64,000 bases of DNA from Pseudomonas nicosulfuronedens (GCF_005877905.1 NZ_SWDV01000004.1:1-64000), one strand, 5' to 3'; counted from the first letter of the stretch, positions 44,401-50,535 are shown. Notes: generated from the letters alone by a model not told the origin. Made by a program: numbers and translations.

Positions 44401-44755
44401 CGGCCGAAGGCGCGGCGCTCGGGCCGGCTGCAGTGGGGGCGAGGGCCTGGGTCGGGTCGAGGCCGGCGGCGATGGCCTTCTGCAGGTCCTCGGTACTCGG
44501 CACGTCGTTGGCCTGCGTGGTAGCGCGGGGAGCCTCGGCCTGCGGCAGGTCGGCGCTGCTCCACTGGCTGTCACGGCCCAGGTCCACCAGCTTGCCGTTG
44601 CCGACGTCGAGTGTCACCGCACCCGCGGCGCCGGTGAGCAACTGATCGCCCTGGTAGATGCGGTCACCTTCCACCAGGACGCGCTGGACGCCTTCGGGGG
44701 ATACCGCAATCACTTGGCCGATGATGCTTTTGACGACGGCGACGACGCTGCTCAT
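29429..44755 (-). CDS. lapA: Giant LapA-type RTX adhesin (5108 residues)
   Basis: A surface biofilm adhesin secreted by the adjacent LapEBC system. The N-terminal retention region (1-~107, MSSVVAVVKSIIGQVIAVSP...) is followed by TAAG at 108-111 in the context DPTQALAPTAAG, the LapG cleavage signature. About 38 Ig/cadherin/VCBS-like repeats follow, most ending in VTGTNDAPVA or TPVNDAP. Two PA14-like domains interrupt them near 2885-3015 and 3865-4020. A vWA domain near 4500-4700 has the metal site DTSGS. RTX nonapeptides (GGEGNDILYG, GGKGNDILTGG) occupy about 4935-5010, then a type I secretion signal. I noticed no cysteine. AGGAGAAG precedes the ATG. Repeats around 39.8-40.9 kb and 41.3-42.4 kb are nearly identical. 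Retention should depend on LapD holding LapG. Confidence 0.95.
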   Translation of the reverse strand: MSSVVAVVKSIIGQVIAVSPEGVQRVLVEGDRIYQGDQLLTGAAGAVTLDVGNGKLVDLGRDSQWSSADLPQAEAPRATTQANDVPSTEDLQKAIAAGLDPTQALAPTAAGPSAAPSAAGNGGVGGGHSFVVLDATAGRVDPTIGYDTAGLGNGGDASDERQGELPPNLAPEFSEGSNGVLNLTTAEDTLLTGAFAARDPNGDTISYSVGQAPANGLLVLNPNGTWQYNPNGDYNGADSFSVIVTDARGATSTLVVNVGITPVNDAPVATGTYTSSVTDTAANDSFADIKGQLTATDVDDTNLTWSGSAKGAYGELTVNADGSYTYVVDANAVNALPLGQNPSESFTVTVTDPSGATDTRVITINVQGANDTPVAQDGQASGNEDSVIGGQLVATDRDTGSTLTFTTNGNPPAGFTLKPDGSWTFDGKDPAYQHLAEGETLVVQVPYTVTDEHGATSTATLTVTLTGTNDAPVALPGAATTEENTVLNGQVPAASDVDGNVTGYQLTTGVGANNGTLTFNPDGSYSFNPGKDFDALADGQSRDVTFTYQAKDNNGALSDPQTITITVTGTNDAPVALPGAATTEENTVLNGQVPAASDVDGSIAGYQLVGDVGKGNGSLTFNADGSYVFNPGKDFDSLADGQSRDVTFTYQAKDNNGALSDPQTITITVTGTNDAAVIAGQTSGSTDETDAPVSLNGKLTISDVDSPASFQAQANTAGTYGKFSVAADGTWNYVADSAYNELKVGEHLTDSFTVLAADGTSTTVTVTINGTNDAPVATATSGAVKEDAQISGQLAATDADNGAQLSYTLDKTAPAGFSVDANGKWTFDASVSEYQHLKAGATQVISVPFTVTDEHGATSSSTLTITITGTNDAPVADAISANASEDELSIGKLTATDVDDGAKLSFSLNDKAPAGFTLAKNGSWLFNGLDPAYQSLAAGETKVLSIDYTVTDEHGATSTNTLTLTVTGTNDTPIALPSLTFVREDAQISGELKAIDVDNGAQLTFSLNKAAPAGLILGSDGKWSFDASDAAYQHLKAGAVQIINVPYTVTDEHGASTQSVLVITVTGTNDAPRADAATAAATEDAVSKGQLTATDVDDGAKLSFSVSGNPPAGFTLKTDGSWTFDGKNPAYQSLAEGETRDIQVKYIVTDEHGATDTQTLTLTVTGTNDAPVAYADTVTTEENTVLNGQVPAATDVDGTIASYQLTTDVAQGKGSLTFNSDGSYSFNPGTNFDHLADGESDTVTFTYQAKDNNGALSDPQTITITVTGSNDAPVASATSGAVKEDAQISGQLAATDADNGAQLSYTLDKTAPAGFSVDANGKWTFDASASEYQHLKAGATQVISVPFTVTDEHGATSSSTLTITITGTNDAPVADAISANASEDKLSIGKLTATDVDDGAKLSFSLNDKAPAGFTLAKNGSWLFNGLDPAYQSLAAGETKVLSIDYTVTDEHGATITNTLTLTVTGTNDTPIALPSLTFVREDAQISGELKAIDVDNGAQLTFSLNKAAPAGLTLGSDGKWSFDASDAAYQHLKAGAVQIINVPYTVTDEHGASTQSVLVITVTGTNDAPRADAATAAATEDAVSKGQLTATDVDDGAKLSFSVSGNPPAGFTLKTDGSWTFDGKNPAYQSLAEGETKDIQVKYIVTDEHGATDTQTLTITVTGTNDPAVIGGVATVDVNETDAPITTGGQLTVSDVDGAASFQAQSNVSGKYGTFSLGTDGAWTYTASDAYNELKQGEKLTDSFTVKAADGTSATVTVNIVGTNDAPVAYGDTKATGENATFSSQVPVATDIDGTVVSYQLASNVGTGNGSLTFNNDGSYSFNPGNDFDSLAQGETRDVSFTYQAKDNNGALSDPQTITITVTGTNDAPVAGPAEGTVHEDNWIGGSLPGSDVDHGAQLTYSTTGPLPAGFGSDSSGRWGFDANNPAYQHLAEGDTQTFTVNYSVTDQYGAKSSSTLTITVIGTNDAPQAQAASASVNEDNLSSGTLTATDVDDGHTLAFSLKDAAPGGFTLNQDGTWSFDGNHADYQQLGAGETLELQIKFIVTDEHGATDESVLTLTVTGNNDAAIISGAKIVNVNETDAPITTGGQLSVSDVDGPETFQAQTNVVGKYGTFNLGTDGAWTYVAKDAYNELKPGETLTDTFTVKAADGTSSSVTVNILGTNDAPTAYDDSVSVDENGRVNGKVPAGTDPDGRVASYQLVTDVGQGQGALNFNSSGTYHFNPGSDFDHLAAGESATVTFTYQAKDNNGALSEPKTITITVTGSNDAAVISGVKSSSVNETDAPISTGGKLTVSDVDSPETFQAQTDVAGKYGTFNLGTDGTWTYVAKDAYNELKVGQSYTDTFTVKSADGTSATVTVNIIGTNDRPVAFSDSQSTEENTVLHGQVPVATDIDGTIVRYEVVKDVAQGKGTLTFNDDGSYTFNPGTAFDHLAAGQSETVTFTYQAKDNNGAVSDQQTITITVTGSNDAAVITGQASGSANETDAPVTIGGKLDISDVDSPASFQAQTNSAGDYGKFSIGANGAWTYVADSAYNELKQGEKLTDSFTVKAADGTSATVTVTIVGTNDKPVAFADTASTGENTVLDGHVPASTDVDGTIASYQLATNVAAGKGTLTFNADGSYRFNPGTAFDHLAQGQSENVTFTYQAKDNNGALSDPQTVTITVTGTNDKPVAYADTQTTEENTVLQGQVPVATDIDGTIASYQLATDVAQGKGTLTFNADGSYTFTPGTAFDHLAAGQSENVTFTYQAKDNNGALSDPQTITITVTGTNDAPVAVPDTAHTNEDTAIRIDVLGNDTDAEHDALIVTGASAGNGTVVINQDGSLSYTPKENFSGSDTITYSISDGKGGTSTSTVTVSIEAVADKPSLSLDGSSSHPKATGLTVDTWTGLALGNGGNGAAPADLQAKIDAAGTPTTHGSTNSVSNTDVTAGTATKVSGLIFLEAGHTYTFTGVGDDSVRLVIGGSTVAQATWGGTGGTSGQFSGTFTPTESGYYPIALYQHNQSGPGNYTLSISDNGSSAQVLGTGSALVYHNAGELTSGGERLSDLTGSSGQTHYKVFGLNEGNEDTAINLSKIKAALVDTDGSETLSVSIGKIPVGATLSDGKNSFTADATHNSVDLKGWNLDTLTLTPPADFNGTIKLEVSATATESSNNDAATRTVDLNVTVYPVNDAPTVSGAQNLTTDEDTPVSGQIHASDVDGDSLGYAVKSGSGPAHGSVTFGSDGQYTYTPAKDYNGSDSFTVVVSDGKGGSVEQVVKVGINPVNDVPTTSDQSKTVAEDSPLTGKIAASDVDGDTLSYAVKSGVAHGQLVLNTATGDYTYTPAANYNGPDSFTITVSDGKGGSVDSVVRITVTPVNDAPVFNAPSNTTTPEDTPLTGKVSATDVDGDSLTYSLKSGPSHGSIVVDAAGNYTYTPSKDYNGGDSFTVTVNDGHGGVVDQVVSLTITPVNDAPTTGNQTKTVDEDSPLSGKIIASDVDGDTLSYAVKSGVAHGQLVLNTATGDYTYTPAANYNGPDSFTITVSDGKGGSVDSVVSITVNPVNDAPTTADQSKTTAEDTAVTGKIIASDVDGDTLSYTLKAGSAPAHGTVTLNAATGDYTYTPAKDYNGSDSFTVVVSDGKGGTVNSVVNLNVTPVNDAPEAKSDSKSTGENSTLNGQVPTATDVDSAVNPNGYTLVQGVGSGNGSLTFNANGSYVFNPGTDFDSLAPGESRQVTFTYTAKDAEGAVSAPATVTITVNGANDAPNGADKTITLDEDSSRSFSASDFGFSDVDHNDALSAVRIDSLPTNGSLKLNGNAVTAGQVIDAADLGKLVFTPAANGNGSNYANFTFSVKDSNGAFDATPNKVTFNVTPVNDAPVAVNDTFTVSGLTGKYWGYNEGPDGSNLTSLSQVTAFMNGHAASATFTSTTLNYNLSGGDLGGDGNLQKFLGNDAGSLNTDPANTSDAIIQLTGAINLNAGSYQLRVNADDGFSIKIDGVEVFKYDAIQSPTGRESAVFTIAQSGNHSIEIVYWDQGGQAQLQVEMRPQGGTYTTVGGTALTHAVGELVTNEDTPLTIAPQTLLGNDSDVDGDSLSIVSVQGAVNGSVKLEGGNVVFTPAKDFNGSGSFTYTISDGHGGTSTATVTVGVNAVNDAPEAKGDSKTTGENTSISGQVPTATDIDSAVDANGYALVSGPSAGTLTFNANGSYVYNPGTAFDSLNVGETRQVTFTYTAKDVQGAVSAPATVTITINGENDAPTGTDKTVSLNEDSSRTFTAADFGFADKDAGDALKAIRIDNLPTAGSLTLNGQSVTAGQVIAVSLLTSLVYTPLANAAGSTYATLKFSVQDSHDSFSSSSSTLTFAVTAVNDAPLSADGSASVYAGKTYTFGTKDFAFSDTADSANGQNHSLQNVIVKALPDSGSLLLNGTAVKAGQAISVSDISSGKLTFVPDSSGSNAHFSFAVQDSGGTANGGVDTSATYGFDIHVGQVQIPSTTPNGDNTLTGGSGDDVILGDVGGVKTLTQGGTNYNIALVIDTSGSMAYNLAGQSGAAYNDSRMKLVKDALINLANELKGHDGVVNIALIGFQSTASLKVSVSDLTSANIDKLVTAINGLSATGGTDYQAAFEQAVSWFNGQTKGYTNLTLFLTDGDPTESKTYGDGSSTSNSIVKESAQAFVALSDLSEVRAIGIGTNVNSDILKYFDNSSVTGIDSSMNWSSSSTLFTFNNGTALTGWTLSPSSTGTAAISGGELRLTDTNAAGSTTANSSDLTVGKNSTSVFSFEFSDSMRNGDTFTWKLMQNVKGVWTEVESHTLNYNASNDTYSSKSVGEGTYRFDFVLTDNTSTGTATVYLDNIKQATTTYATVGQVDIVKQASDLTAALHGGSTSTELAPSGNDTIHGGAGDDIIFGDTINTDNLPWGVNGNPAKPADMPAGSGVSALSAFLELKNGHAATSDEMYDYIKNNHTLFNVEGDTRGGSDNLYGGEGNDILYGQGGNDFLFGENGNDILIGGTGDDQLTGGKGNDILTGGAGADLFIWKAGDTGNDTITDFKAGEGDRIDISDLLPETAHNDILSYLKVDTATSTLQVSTTGQINSGGAADVTIKLSGVDLSSYGSTSTEIVNKLVAGSDPVVKTEHH
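39786..42424 (-). repeat. Recent 1494-bp segmental duplication within the adhesin
   Basis: The segments 39786-40930 and 41280-42424 are almost identical at the DNA level with a constant offset of 1494 bp (498 codons). In the protein, a block running from TSGAVKEDAQISG to DTQTLT occurs twice with only a handful of changes (for example DELSIGK versus DKLSIGK). Other repeats are much more diverged, so this is a young event. Confidence 0.88.
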
Positions 44756-45092
44756 GCACTTCTCCTGGTGAGGCTTGCCTGGTTGCCGACCGGCCGGATC
44801 GTAGTCGGCTCAGGAGGCATTCCCTTGTCTGTAAGAGCAAAAAGTTTGGCGTCAAAAACATGGCTTATAGCGGATGGAAATTACGTATATGCCAATGTAT
44901 TGACCATTCGATTGCCATCCTAAACAATTGGCAAATCGATGTCACTTTGATATCGGGTGCTCGCGTAAAAAAATTTAGCGTGAAATACATCACGCTTTTC
45001 GATGCTTCCTAGCAGCGCATTCGCCGGTCTTTTGACGCTATTTGCGGCAATCGAATCGCTGCGGCTATCCCATTGATAAGGATGTTTTCCTC
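44756..45092. promoter_or_regulatory. Divergent promoter region of lapA and lapEBC
   Basis: This 337-bp region is distinctly AT-rich from about 44830 to 45000 (AAAAAGTTTGG, GTAAAAAAATTTAGCG). It must carry both the lapA and lapE promoters. TTGACG with a weak -10 about 16 bases on can be read towards lapA near 44855-44830, and TTGACC near 44908 towards lapE. Neither is strong, so activator control (FleQ in known Lap systems) is plausible but no operator was identified. Confidence 0.6.
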
Positions 45093-46442
45093 ATGCGCAT
45101 GCGATTCGCTGCTGTAGTGCCCTTTGCCCTCTCCTTCGTCCTGCCAGCCCACGCTGACACGCTCAACCAGGCCATGCAGAAGGCCCTGGAGTACCACCCG
45201 GAAATCCAGGCCGGGGTGAATTCGCGTCTCGCTGCGGACAAGCAACTGCGCGCCGCGAAGGGTGGTTACCTGCCGTCCGTCGACCTGACCGCCGGTTACG
45301 GCCGCGAAGGCTCCGACAACACCACTACCCGTGGCCAAGGCGACCACTGGGAAACCCTGAACCGGGGCGAGTCCAACCTCGCCCTGCGCCAGATGGTGTT
45401 CGATGGTTTCGCCACCTCCAGCGAAGTCGGTCGTCAGCAGGCCAACGTGAACTCCCGTGCCTATGCGCTGCTGGGTACTTCCGAGCGCACCGCGCTGAAC
45501 GTCGCCCAGGTCTACACCGACGTGCTGCGCCGTCAGGAAATGGTTCGTCTGGCCGAGGAAAACCTGAAGAGCCACCAGCGCGTCTATGACCAGATCAGCC
45601 TGCGCAGCGCCCGTGGCGTTGGCCGTCTCGCCGACCAGGACCAGGCCGAGGCCCGCCTGGCCCAGGCGCAGAACAACCTGATGACCGAGAAGACCAACCT
45701 GGCCGACGCCCGTACCAACTACTACAGCGTGGTGGGCAGCGATCCGGTGGAGCTGAGCGAGCCGACCGGTCTTGTCGGCCAGCTGCCGGAAGACCTGCAG
45801 GCAGCTCGCCGCCAACTGGTGGAGAACAGCCCGATCCTGCGCTCCGCAGAATCCGACGTGGCCGCCGCCGAGAAGCAGTACGACGCGGCGAAATCGACCT
45901 TCTATCCGAGATTCGATGCAGAACTTTCCCGAGGTGCCGATAACAACCTCGACGGAGAAGAAGGCCACAACAACGAATGGCAGGCCATGTTGCGCATGCG
46001 CTACAACCTGTTCGCCGGTGGCAGCAACAAGGCCGAGCTGGAAGCCAAGTCCTACGAGGCGAACCAGGCCCTGGATATCCGCAACAACGCCTTGCGCCAG
46101 CTGAACGAGGAACTCGGATTGTCCTGGAACGCCCTGAACAACGCCCGCGACCAGCTGCCGATCGCCCGCCAGTACGTGGACTACAGCACCCGCGTGCGCG
46201 AGGCCTACCAGAAGCAGTTCACCATCGGCGAGCGCACCCTGCTCGATCTGCTGGACAGCGAGAACGAACTGTTCAACGCTTCGCGCCGTCTGGTCGACCT
46301 GAAGTACACCGAGCTGTTCACCCAGTACCGCATCAAGGCCACCATGGGCGAGCTGCTCAAGAGCCAGGGCGTGGTCGCGCCGATGGCCGCGGTGGCTTCC
46401 GAAGACATCAAACCGAAAGTCCAGCTGCCCGGCCTCAACTAA
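45093..46442 (+). CDS. lapE: LapE, TolC-family outer-membrane channel of the adhesin secretion system
   Basis: The 449-residue protein has a signal peptide (MRMRFAAVVPFALSFVLPAHA). Its layout is that of TolC: two repeats of long helices and beta strands, with DTLNQAMQKALEYHPEIQAG at the mature N-terminus and ERTLLDLLDSENELFNA in the second half. The start at 45093 has AAGGA about 10 bases before it. It forms the trimeric outer-membrane exit duct for the adhesin together with LapB and LapC, whose genes follow within 21 bp and with overlap. In a Lap system the retention plug of LapA sits in this pore until LapG cuts it. Confidence 0.92.
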   Translation: MRMRFAAVVPFALSFVLPAHADTLNQAMQKALEYHPEIQAGVNSRLAADKQLRAAKGGYLPSVDLTAGYGREGSDNTTTRGQGDHWETLNRGESNLALRQMVFDGFATSSEVGRQQANVNSRAYALLGTSERTALNVAQVYTDVLRRQEMVRLAEENLKSHQRVYDQISLRSARGVGRLADQDQAEARLAQAQNNLMTEKTNLADARTNYYSVVGSDPVELSEPTGLVGQLPEDLQAARRQLVENSPILRSAESDVAAAEKQYDAAKSTFYPRFDAELSRGADNNLDGEEGHNNEWQAMLRMRYNLFAGGSNKAELEAKSYEANQALDIRNNALRQLNEELGLSWNALNNARDQLPIARQYVDYSTRVREAYQKQFTIGERTLLDLLDSENELFNASRRLVDLKYTELFTQYRIKATMGELLKSQGVVAPMAAVASEDIKPKVQLPGLN

Positions 46443-46463
46443 CCTGCCCGAGAGAGCATCCGC

Positions 46464-48620
46464 GTGGATCAAGAAGTCAGCGAAGTACCCCTAAGCCATG
46501 ATCCGCGCGGTCTGCTGGATGACCCGCTGCTGGACAGCCTGCTGACGCTCTGTCAGCTGCACCAGAAGCCGGCCAGCCGCGCCATGCTCACCAGCGGCCT
46601 GCCGCTGCCCGGCCAGCGCCTGTCCGCCGAGCTGCTGCCTCGTGCGGCGGCCCGTGCTGGCCTGCAAGGACGCCTGCTGCAGCGCAAGCTGGAGCAGATT
46701 CCCGCGTTGGCGATGCCCGCCATGCTGTTGCTGCGCGAGGGGCGCTGCGCGGTGCTGCTGGGCTGGGAAAACAATGGCGATGCCCGCTTGCTGCTGTCCG
46801 AGAGCGACGGCGGCGAGGTGCGCGTCACCCGCGAGTTGCTCAGCGAGGACTACGCCGGCCAGGCGTTCTTTGCCCAGCCGCAGCACAAGTTCGACCTGCA
46901 GCACGGCGAGCTCATCCCGCGCGCCAAGAGCTGGTTCCGCGATACCCTCAAGCGTTCGCGCTGGCTCTACGTCGACGCCGTGGCCGCGAGCCTGCTGATC
47001 AACCTGATCGCCCTGGCCGCGCCGCTGTTCGTCATGAACGTCTACGACCGCGTGGTGCCCAACCAGGCTGCCGCCACCCTCTGGGTGCTGGCCATCGGCA
47101 TCAGCGGCGCCTACCTGTTCGACCTGCTGCTCAAGACCATGCGCGGCCTGTGCCTGGACCTGGCCGGCAAGAAGACCGACCTGATCATTTCGGCGACGCT
47201 GTTCGAGCGCATCGTCGGCATGAGCATGAAGTACCGACCGGCGCGGGTCGGCTCGTTCGCCCAGAACATCCATGAGTTCCAGACGCTGCGTGACTTCCTC
47301 AACTCGCTCACGCTGACCACCCTGATCGACATGCCCTTCACCCTGCTGATCCTGCTGGTGATCGGCATCATCGGCGGGCCGCTGGTGTTCGTTCCGCTGA
47401 TCGCCTTCCCGCTGGCCGCGGGCCTGGGCTGGCTGCTGCAGAAGCCGTTGGTGGAGACCATGAACCGCACCATGGCGCTGGCCGCCGAGCGCCAGTCGAG
47501 CCTGATCGAGACCCTCGCCAGCCTCGACGCGGTGAAGGTCAACAACGCCGAGAGCGAGCGCCAGTACCTGTGGGAACAGACCATCGGCACCCTCAGTCGC
47601 CTGGAACTGCGGGTCAAGCTGCTGTCGACCCTGGCGATGAACATCACCGTGCTGATCCAGGCCCTGGCCGGGGTCATCATGATCATCGGCGGCGTCTACC
47701 TGATCATCGCCGGCGACCTGTCCATGGGAGGCCTGATCGCCTGCTACATGCTCAACGGCCGCGCCCTCGGCCCGCTGACCCAGCTTTCCGGGCTGATCCA
47801 GCGCTACCAGCAGGCGCGCCTGTCCATGGCCACCACCAACCAGATGATGGAGCTGCCGCAGGAGCGCAACGCCGACGAACGTCCGCTGACCCGCTCGCAA
47901 CTGCGTGGCGGCATCGAGATGCGTGGCCTCGACTTCGCCTATCCGAACCAGCAGGTGGCGGCGCTGCACGGCATCAACCTGCAGATTCGCGCTGGCGAAA
48001 AGATCGGCATCATTGGCCGCAGCGGCTCGGGCAAGAGTTCGCTGGCCAAGCTGATCGTCGGCCTGCACCAACCCGAGAACGGCAACCTGCTGGTGGATGG
48101 CGCCGATGTGCGCCAGCTGGACATCAGCGAGTTGCGCCACAACATCGGCTACGTGCCGCAGGACATCAGCCTGTTCAGCGGCACCTTGCGTGACAACCTG
48201 GTCAGCGGCGCACGCTACATCGATGACGAGCGCGTGCTGGAAGTGGCCGAGCTGACCGGCGTGAACGAGTTCGTCCGCCTGCACCCGCAGGGTTACGAAC
48301 TGCAGGTCGGCGAGCGCGGCCACAACCTCTCCGGCGGCCAGCGCCAGAACGTCGCCCTGGCCCGCGCCTTGCTGCTCGACCCCCCGATCCTGCTGTTGGA
48401 CGAACCCACCAGCGCCATGGACAACGCCGGCGAAGAGCGCCTGAAAGCGCGCCTGCAATCGATCATGGGCGAGAAGACACTGCTGCTGGTCACCCACCGC
48501 GCCTCCATGCTCAGCCTGGTGGACCGCCTGGTGATCATCGACAAGGGCCGCATCATCGCCGACGGTCCAAAGGACGTGGTCATGGATGCACTGAAGAAGG
48601 GGCAGATCAGTGTCGCTTAA
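46464..48620 (+). CDS. lapB: LapB, type I secretion ABC transporter with C39-like domain
   Basis: The 718-residue protein starts at GTG. The first ~150 residues are a peptidase C39-like domain without an obvious catalytic cysteine, as in RTX adhesin exporters. About six membrane segments lie between 165 and 440. The nucleotide-binding domain has Walker A GRSGSGKSS (about 517-525), signature LSGGQ (about 621), Walker B ILLLDEPTS and the switch THRAS near 676. It powers export of the adhesin across the inner membrane. Its last codons overlap the start of lapC by 11 bases. Confidence 0.93.
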   Translation: MDQEVSEVPLSHDPRGLLDDPLLDSLLTLCQLHQKPASRAMLTSGLPLPGQRLSAELLPRAAARAGLQGRLLQRKLEQIPALAMPAMLLLREGRCAVLLGWENNGDARLLLSESDGGEVRVTRELLSEDYAGQAFFAQPQHKFDLQHGELIPRAKSWFRDTLKRSRWLYVDAVAASLLINLIALAAPLFVMNVYDRVVPNQAAATLWVLAIGISGAYLFDLLLKTMRGLCLDLAGKKTDLIISATLFERIVGMSMKYRPARVGSFAQNIHEFQTLRDFLNSLTLTTLIDMPFTLLILLVIGIIGGPLVFVPLIAFPLAAGLGWLLQKPLVETMNRTMALAAERQSSLIETLASLDAVKVNNAESERQYLWEQTIGTLSRLELRVKLLSTLAMNITVLIQALAGVIMIIGGVYLIIAGDLSMGGLIACYMLNGRALGPLTQLSGLIQRYQQARLSMATTNQMMELPQERNADERPLTRSQLRGGIEMRGLDFAYPNQQVAALHGINLQIRAGEKIGIIGRSGSGKSSLAKLIVGLHQPENGNLLVDGADVRQLDISELRHNIGYVPQDISLFSGTLRDNLVSGARYIDDERVLEVAELTGVNEFVRLHPQGYELQVGERGHNLSGGQRQNVALARALLLDPPILLLDEPTSAMDNAGEERLKARLQSIMGEKTLLLVTHRASMLSLVDRLVIIDKGRIIADGPKDVVMDALKKGQISVA

Positions 48621-49980
48621 TCCTCTGGGCAGTATCCGCCACTCTGTCCGTGGCTATTTCAAGGGCGGCGACAACCTCTCCGGCCAGCCGCTCCCGGAAG
48701 TCAGTAAGGCGCTGATCGAGGACGCACCGCGCGTGGTGCGCCTGACCATCTGGATCCTGATCGGCTTCGTTGCCTTCCTGCTGCTCTGGGCGCATTTTGC
48801 GCAGATCGACGAAGTCACCCGTGGCGAGGGCAAGGCGATTCCTTCGTCCAAGGTGCAGAAGATCCAGAATCTGGAAGGCGGCATCGTCTCGCAGATATTC
48901 GTCCATGAAGGGCAGGTGGTGCAGGCCGGCGAACAGCTGATGCGCCTGGACCCGACGCGCTTCCAGTCCAACGTCGGCGAGACCGAGGCCGACCGCCTGG
49001 CGATGTTCCTGCGCGTGGAGCGCCTGTCCGCCGAGGTGGAAGAGCGCCCGCTGAACATTCCCGACGACGTCCGCGCCAAGGTGCCGGGCCAGGCCAGCAG
49101 CGAAGAAGCGCTGTTCCACAGCCGCCAGCAGCAGCTCAAGGACGAGACCGACGGCCTGCAGCAGCAACTGGTGCAGAAGCAGCAGGAACTGCGCGAGTTC
49201 GTCTCCAAGCAGGCACAGTACCGCAACAGCCTGAACCTGCTGCGCCAGGAAATCTCCATGTCCGAGCCGCTGGTGGCCCAGGGCGCGATGTCCCAGGTGG
49301 AGCTGCTGCGCCTCAAGCGCGGTGAAGTGGAGAACCGTGGCCAGCTCGACGCTACCACCCTGGCGATCCCGCGTGCCGAAGCGGCCGTGAAGGAAGTGGA
49401 ACGCAAGGTCGCCGAGACCCGGTCGCGCTTCCGTAGCGATGCGCTGAAGGAACTCAACGAAGCCCGCACCGAGCTGAGCAAGGCCACGGCCACCGGCAAG
49501 GCGCTGGAAGACCGCGTCAGCCGCACCCTGGTCACCTCGCCAGTGCGCGGCATCGTCAAGCAACTGCTGGTGAACACCATCGGCGGCGTGATCCAGCCGG
49601 GCAGCGACCTGATCGAGATCGTCCCGCTGGACGACACCCTGCTGGTGGAAGCGCGCATCCGTCCGCAGGACATTGCCTTCCTGCGCCCGGGCCAGCATGC
49701 CATGGTCAAGTTCACCGCCTACGACTACACCATCTACGGTGGCCTGCAGGCGGACCTGGAGCAGATCGGCGCGGATACCGTCACCGACGAGGACGGCAAC
49801 AGCTTCTACCTGATCAAGCTGCGCACCCGCAAAAGCCACCTGGGCACGGATGACAAGCCGCTGCTGATCATCCCTGGGATGATCGCCACCGTGGACATCA
49901 TGACCGGCAAGAAGAGCATCCTGAGCTATCTGCTCAAGCCCATTTTGCGGGCCAAGGCGGAGGCATTGCGGGAGCGGTAA
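48610..49980 (+). CDS. lapC: LapC, membrane fusion (HlyD-family) protein
   Basis: The 456-residue protein starts at GTG inside the end of lapB. It has one membrane helix at about 43-65, a lipoyl/barrel half near 85-115 (IQNLEGGIVSQIFVHEGQVV), a long coiled coil (about 130-330, rich in Gln, Glu, Lys), then the second barrel half with the HlyD signature region (VTSPVRGIVKQLL) and a C-terminal beta domain. It bridges LapB and LapE. A strong terminator follows 19 bases after the stop, closing the lapEBC operon. Confidence 0.93.
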   Translation: MSLNPLGSIRHSVRGYFKGGDNLSGQPLPEVSKALIEDAPRVVRLTIWILIGFVAFLLLWAHFAQIDEVTRGEGKAIPSSKVQKIQNLEGGIVSQIFVHEGQVVQAGEQLMRLDPTRFQSNVGETEADRLAMFLRVERLSAEVEERPLNIPDDVRAKVPGQASSEEALFHSRQQQLKDETDGLQQQLVQKQQELREFVSKQAQYRNSLNLLRQEISMSEPLVAQGAMSQVELLRLKRGEVENRGQLDATTLAIPRAEAAVKEVERKVAETRSRFRSDALKELNEARTELSKATATGKALEDRVSRTLVTSPVRGIVKQLLVNTIGGVIQPGSDLIEIVPLDDTLLVEARIRPQDIAFLRPGQHAMVKFTAYDYTIYGGLQADLEQIGADTVTDEDGNSFYLIKLRTRKSHLGTDDKPLLIIPGMIATVDIMTGKKSILSYLLKPILRAKAEALRER

Positions 49981-49999
49981 GCCGGGGCGACCCGCGTAG

Positions 50000-50029
50000 A
50001 AAAGGCCATCCCGTGGGATGGCCTTTTTT
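50000..50029 (+). terminator. Intrinsic terminator of lapEBC
   Basis: The 13-bp stem AAAAGGCCATCCC / GGGATGGCCTTTT with a two-base loop is followed by further T residues. The position just after lapC and the U tract make this a clear terminator. Confidence 0.9.
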
Positions 50030-50165
50030 GTTTGCGCGGGGTTAAGAACACTCGGGCTTCGGCTGGAGCAGGAGCGGACGTTCTCGGCGAAACCCTCCGC
50101 CCCGTGATCAGCTGTAACCGGCGAGCTTCGCGTATCAGCTAGCGCAGGAGCGGACTCCGTCCGCG

Positions 50166-50513
50166 ATGTGTTTGCCTCGCTCGGAGGCTTCCAGCGCCGC
50201 CTCGGTACGCGCGCTGGCTTCCTGTTTCGCCCCCTCGGGCGACCTCCTTTGGCAAACGACGGATGTCCGCCCCACCCAAAGGAGGCAAAGGTCTTGCCCC
50301 GGACATCCGGTTTTTCGCTTAGGCGAAAAATTCCCTCGTTGAAACGAAGTTTCAGGGGCCCGCGTTGACGGGCCATCCCCGGCCCGACAACGCTCTCGCG
50401 ACAGCCATGTCGCTCAACCCCTGAAACTCCGCTTCAACGAGGCCTCCTGAACAGGGCGGCTCGGAGTGTTTGGGTATTTCTCTGGAAGCTTTAAGGAGCC
50501 AGAGCCAGATCGG
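50166..50513 (-). repeat. Long structured intergenic repeat, copy B (inverted relative to copy A)
   Basis: The reverse complement shares the ordered blocks listed for copy A at 28516-28850, including AGGAGGCCTCGTTGAA, the central hairpin arms and GGTCGCCCGAGGGGGCGAAA. The two copies face each other across the adhesin and secretion genes. With the lapEBC terminator and a REP unit it fills the 592-bp gap after lapC. Confidence 0.8.
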
Positions 50514-50535
50514 GGCGGGAGCGTCTCGCCCTTTT

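Noticed and set aside
29369..44923. An uninterrupted antisense reading frame of about 5180 codons opposite the adhesin
   Set aside because: It mirrors the codon bias of the adhesin, which avoids the codons that would give stops in that antisense frame. It has no ribosome binding site and its product is low-complexity repeats. The minus-strand frame encodes recognisable domains from end to end.
48607..50376. Minus-strand frame opposite lapC running into the long repeat
   Set aside because: It joins antisense of lapC with repeat copy B. The repeat-derived N-terminal part is a common spurious prediction in Pseudomonas genomes.
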